Below the pieces are notes generated by a model. That model was given only the letters and a program-made list of their open reading frames with translations. It searched no databases and was not told the DNA's origin. Position numbers and translations under genes: made by a program. From NCBI GenBank assembly GCA_027972325.1, contig JAPMOS010000014.1, positions 204,001-268,000 of the forward strand: a stretch of 64,000 nt of DNA, written 5' to 3'. Origin of the DNA: Paratrimastix pyriformis (Eukaryota > Preaxostyla > Paratrimastigidae). Each line of letters begins with the position of its first letter. Within the stretch, counting starts at the first letter, position 1. This document shows, in pieces, positions 61,910-64,000 of this stretch.

Positions 61910-64000
61910 TCACTGCTTCTTCTTGTGGTGGTGGTGGTGCCGCGGGGGTACCAGCTGCGGTGGGGCCATGGCCATGGGGATGAGGCCCCCATCAGGGGCA
62001 TGCTCATCCCAGGGCTGCCAGGCGAGGGAGCTGGGGTCATGTGCAGCAGGGGCAGAGGCGCCGTGGGCGACCCGGCACCCGCAGGGGGTGGCGGGGGTGG
62101 TGGCGGCGGGGGTGGTGGCGGCGGGGTGGTGGCGACGTGAACCCGAGGACGGTGGGCCGGTTTGGGGCCCTATGGGCCCGCATGGTGAATCCCACCCCGG
62201 CCGGATCCTCGGCCATGCCCTCGACAATGGGCGACGGGGCCACGGGGGCCGCCCGTGGCCGGCCGATCTGGACGGGCCGGTGCACGAAGAGCAGCTCAGG
62301 GCGCAGGGGCGGCGGGGGCGGGATGGTGTTGGCCGGGGGGCACAGGGCCGCGGGGGGCGCGGGGATGGGCGGGGGCGGCGGGGGCGGCGGGGGTGGCAGG
62401 GGCGAGCCGGGCGAGCTGGGCGACGAGGAGGCGGCCCCGAGGCCTGCAGCATACGTGGGGGGCGGCGGGCAGAGCGAAGAGAATGGACATGAGTGAACGC
62501 CACACAACGCAATAAACTTGGCGTACAGAGCCACAAAAAGGGCACCCGGGGAGGGGAGGAGGAGAGGGGAGGGGCGTGCGGACGTGAAGGAGTGGCGGGG
62601 CAGGGGCAGGAGCGGGCGGCGGGGCTCGTCGAAGGGGTTCGTGCTTGCCGCCAGGCTGGGCGCCTCCATCCGGGGCGGCGGCGGCGGCGGCGGGTCGAAT
62701 GGGTTCGTGCTGACAGCACCCGGGGTCGGAGCGACAGGTGCGGGTGCGGGGGCCTGGGTCGGGGCGGCTGGGGTCTGTTGGGCGGAGAGCTCGGCGGCGA
62801 TGGGCGAGGGCGCGGGGCTGGAGACGGTCTCAAAGAGCTTGCTCGGGCGCATCCGCATGAGGACCGTCGGGTAGGGGGCCGGCCCGGGGGGCGCCGGGGT
62901 GGACGAGGTGAGCGGCGGGCACGGGGCCGGAGCGGGCGGTTGCTGGTGGTGGTGGTGGGGGTCGGGATGATCACCATGAACAGAGAAAACATGAGAGCAT
63001 AGCATGGCATCATCGCGAGCACATCCCACGGACGGTGTGGACATGGCAGGGTTCACATTTTGGTGTATGGCCATGGGCGGGAGGGGCGGGGGATGGCAGG
63101 GGAGGAGACGGACCGCTGGTGGCTGCGGGGGTGCCGACGCGAGGACGGACAGGGCCGTGGCAGCAGCCGCGAGGGCGTTCGCGGCCACGGCGGCGGCGGC
63201 GGCGCGCGGGGTTGGGGGAACATCCAACCGCAGGTCGGGTTGGGTGGGCGTGGTCGCAGGGGGCGTCGTGGCGGCGGCGGCGGCGGCGGCGGCCAGCAGG
63301 GGGGCAGTGCTTGTCGCGGGCTGGTCGGGGATGGACAGGGGCATGGGTATGGGCGGGCTGCGGCGGGGCACCAGCGGGGAGAAGATGGCGCTCGGCGAGC
63401 CGACCGCCACCACGGGCAGGGGCATGGTGGGCGAGCCGGCCATGGTTGGGGAGCCCAGGGGCATCGTGGCGGTGTTGGTGTTGGTGGGCGGGGACCGCAG
63501 GCCCATGGTGGGCGAGGTGGGGTCGCAGCCGGGCGGGGGCGGGCTGAGCAGGGCCCCGGGCGAGAGGGCCTGCCCGGGGAACTCGGCGCTGAGGGGCCGC
63601 TCCAGATGCAGCAGGCCCGGGGGAATACCGGCGGGTGGTGGCGGGTGGGCGGGCGGAGGGGACAGCATCTCCGAGGGCAGGGGAACCCGGGCCCGGGCGG
63701 GGCGGGCGCCCATGGCCCGTGCGGTGATGGTGCCCATCATGCGCATGTCCCGGTCGAACTGGGTGGTCTGTTCGGCGGCCAGCGAGTCCTCGGGGTCGTT
63801 CAGCCGCTCGAAGCACAGCCTGCCCAGGGTGCAGCCGAAGTCGCAGATCATGGCGGCCAGGCAGGTGGCCACCACGGCCAGGTTGTTCCGGTAGGTGGCC
63901 GAGAGGATGCCCTCCCAGATGAGGAAGTCCCGGAAGGCCATGACCAGCATGTCCGCCAGGAAGTTGGCCGTGCGGGTGGACAGGGTCGTGCACCGCCGGA
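61910..64000 (-). CDS. Pro/Ala-rich NPF-motif protein, 5' end outside the window
   Basis: The visible N-terminal part is helical: ANFLADMLVMAFRDFLIWEG and LAVVATCLAAMICDFGCTLG, possibly a membrane or membrane-binding domain, then ERLNDPEDSLAAEQTTQFDR. The rest is Pro/Ala-rich low complexity with two STNPFDxP motifs near 62640-62710; NPF motifs bind EH domains of endocytic adaptors. A GTGxGF-type stretch EDPAGVGFTMRAHRA precedes the last intron, and the final exon PWDEHAPDGGLIPMAMAPPQ ends HHHHHKKKQ. An endocytic clathrin-adaptor-like role is possible; the family is not recognised. Confidence 0.45.
62960..64000 (-). other. Open 5' edge of the NPF-motif gene
   Basis: The frame is open to the last base of the window, so the start and any signal peptide or domain ahead of RRCTTLSTRTANFLADM lie outside. 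Ala runs around 63170-63290 are coding GCC/GCG repeats. Confidence 0.4.

Overview
This is a GC-rich window from a nuclear genome of a unicellular eukaryote. Evidence for that: short spliced introns (about 30-120 bp) that restore protein frame in every conserved gene, a 20S proteasome alpha subunit, a signal peptide peptidase, an F-box protein, a GCNA-type SprT protease, signal peptides, and CUB/PSI/EGF modules. Introns are loaded with (ATC)n, (TCC)n, C-homopolymers and minisatellites. The lineage cannot be fixed from the sequence; a free-living protist, perhaps an anaerobic excavate such as Paratrimastix, is only a guess.

Layout. 0.2-2.2 kb (-): family 61 glycosyltransferase. 2.7-23.4 kb (-): one very large cell-surface protein gene (signal peptide, about four CUB modules, PSI, Kre9/KNH-like and other beta-sandwich repeats, EGF-like modules, three membrane segments, Cys/Pro-rich tail). 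24.0-24.9 kb (-): F-box protein. 24.9-26.7 kb: gene-poor. 26.7-28.9 kb (-): secreted serine carboxypeptidase. 29.1-30.1 kb (-): sigma-like glutathione S-transferase. 30.3-37.5 and 37.9-42.5 kb (-): two tandem secreted paralogues resembling the DUF4139 family, each with its own low-complexity insert. 42.7-43.2 kb (+): chagasin-like cysteine-protease inhibitor. About 43.5-49.5 kb (+): Pro-rich/coiled/PH-domain protein. 49.7-51.1 kb (-): signal peptide peptidase. About 51.2-52.4 kb (+): DPH1/DPH2-like protein. 52.5-59.2 kb (-): GCNA-like protease with a long acidic disordered N-terminus; a 2.0 kb intron carries an AT-richer inserted element. 59.3-59.8 kb (+): acylphosphatase. 59.9-60.9 kb (-): proteasome alpha-5. 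61.0-61.6 kb (+): small secreted Cys-containing protein. 61.9-64.0 kb (-, open at the edge): Pro-rich NPF-motif protein.

The genes do not form one pathway. A secretory/surface theme recurs (glycosyltransferase, giant receptor-like protein, carboxypeptidase, protease inhibitor, signal peptide peptidase, two secreted paralogues), mixed with proteostasis and housekeeping genes (proteasome, F-box, GCNA, DPH, GST, acylphosphatase). Several gene pairs are head-to-head with gaps under 200 bp.

The most unusual signals are (1) a 5' splice site consensus near GTCTGT rather than GTRAGT, seen in nearly all genes where conserved protein fixes the junction, and (2) an AT-richer element of about 1.4 kb with its own ORFs and two A-tails, sitting inside a (GGA)n array in the GCNA intron.
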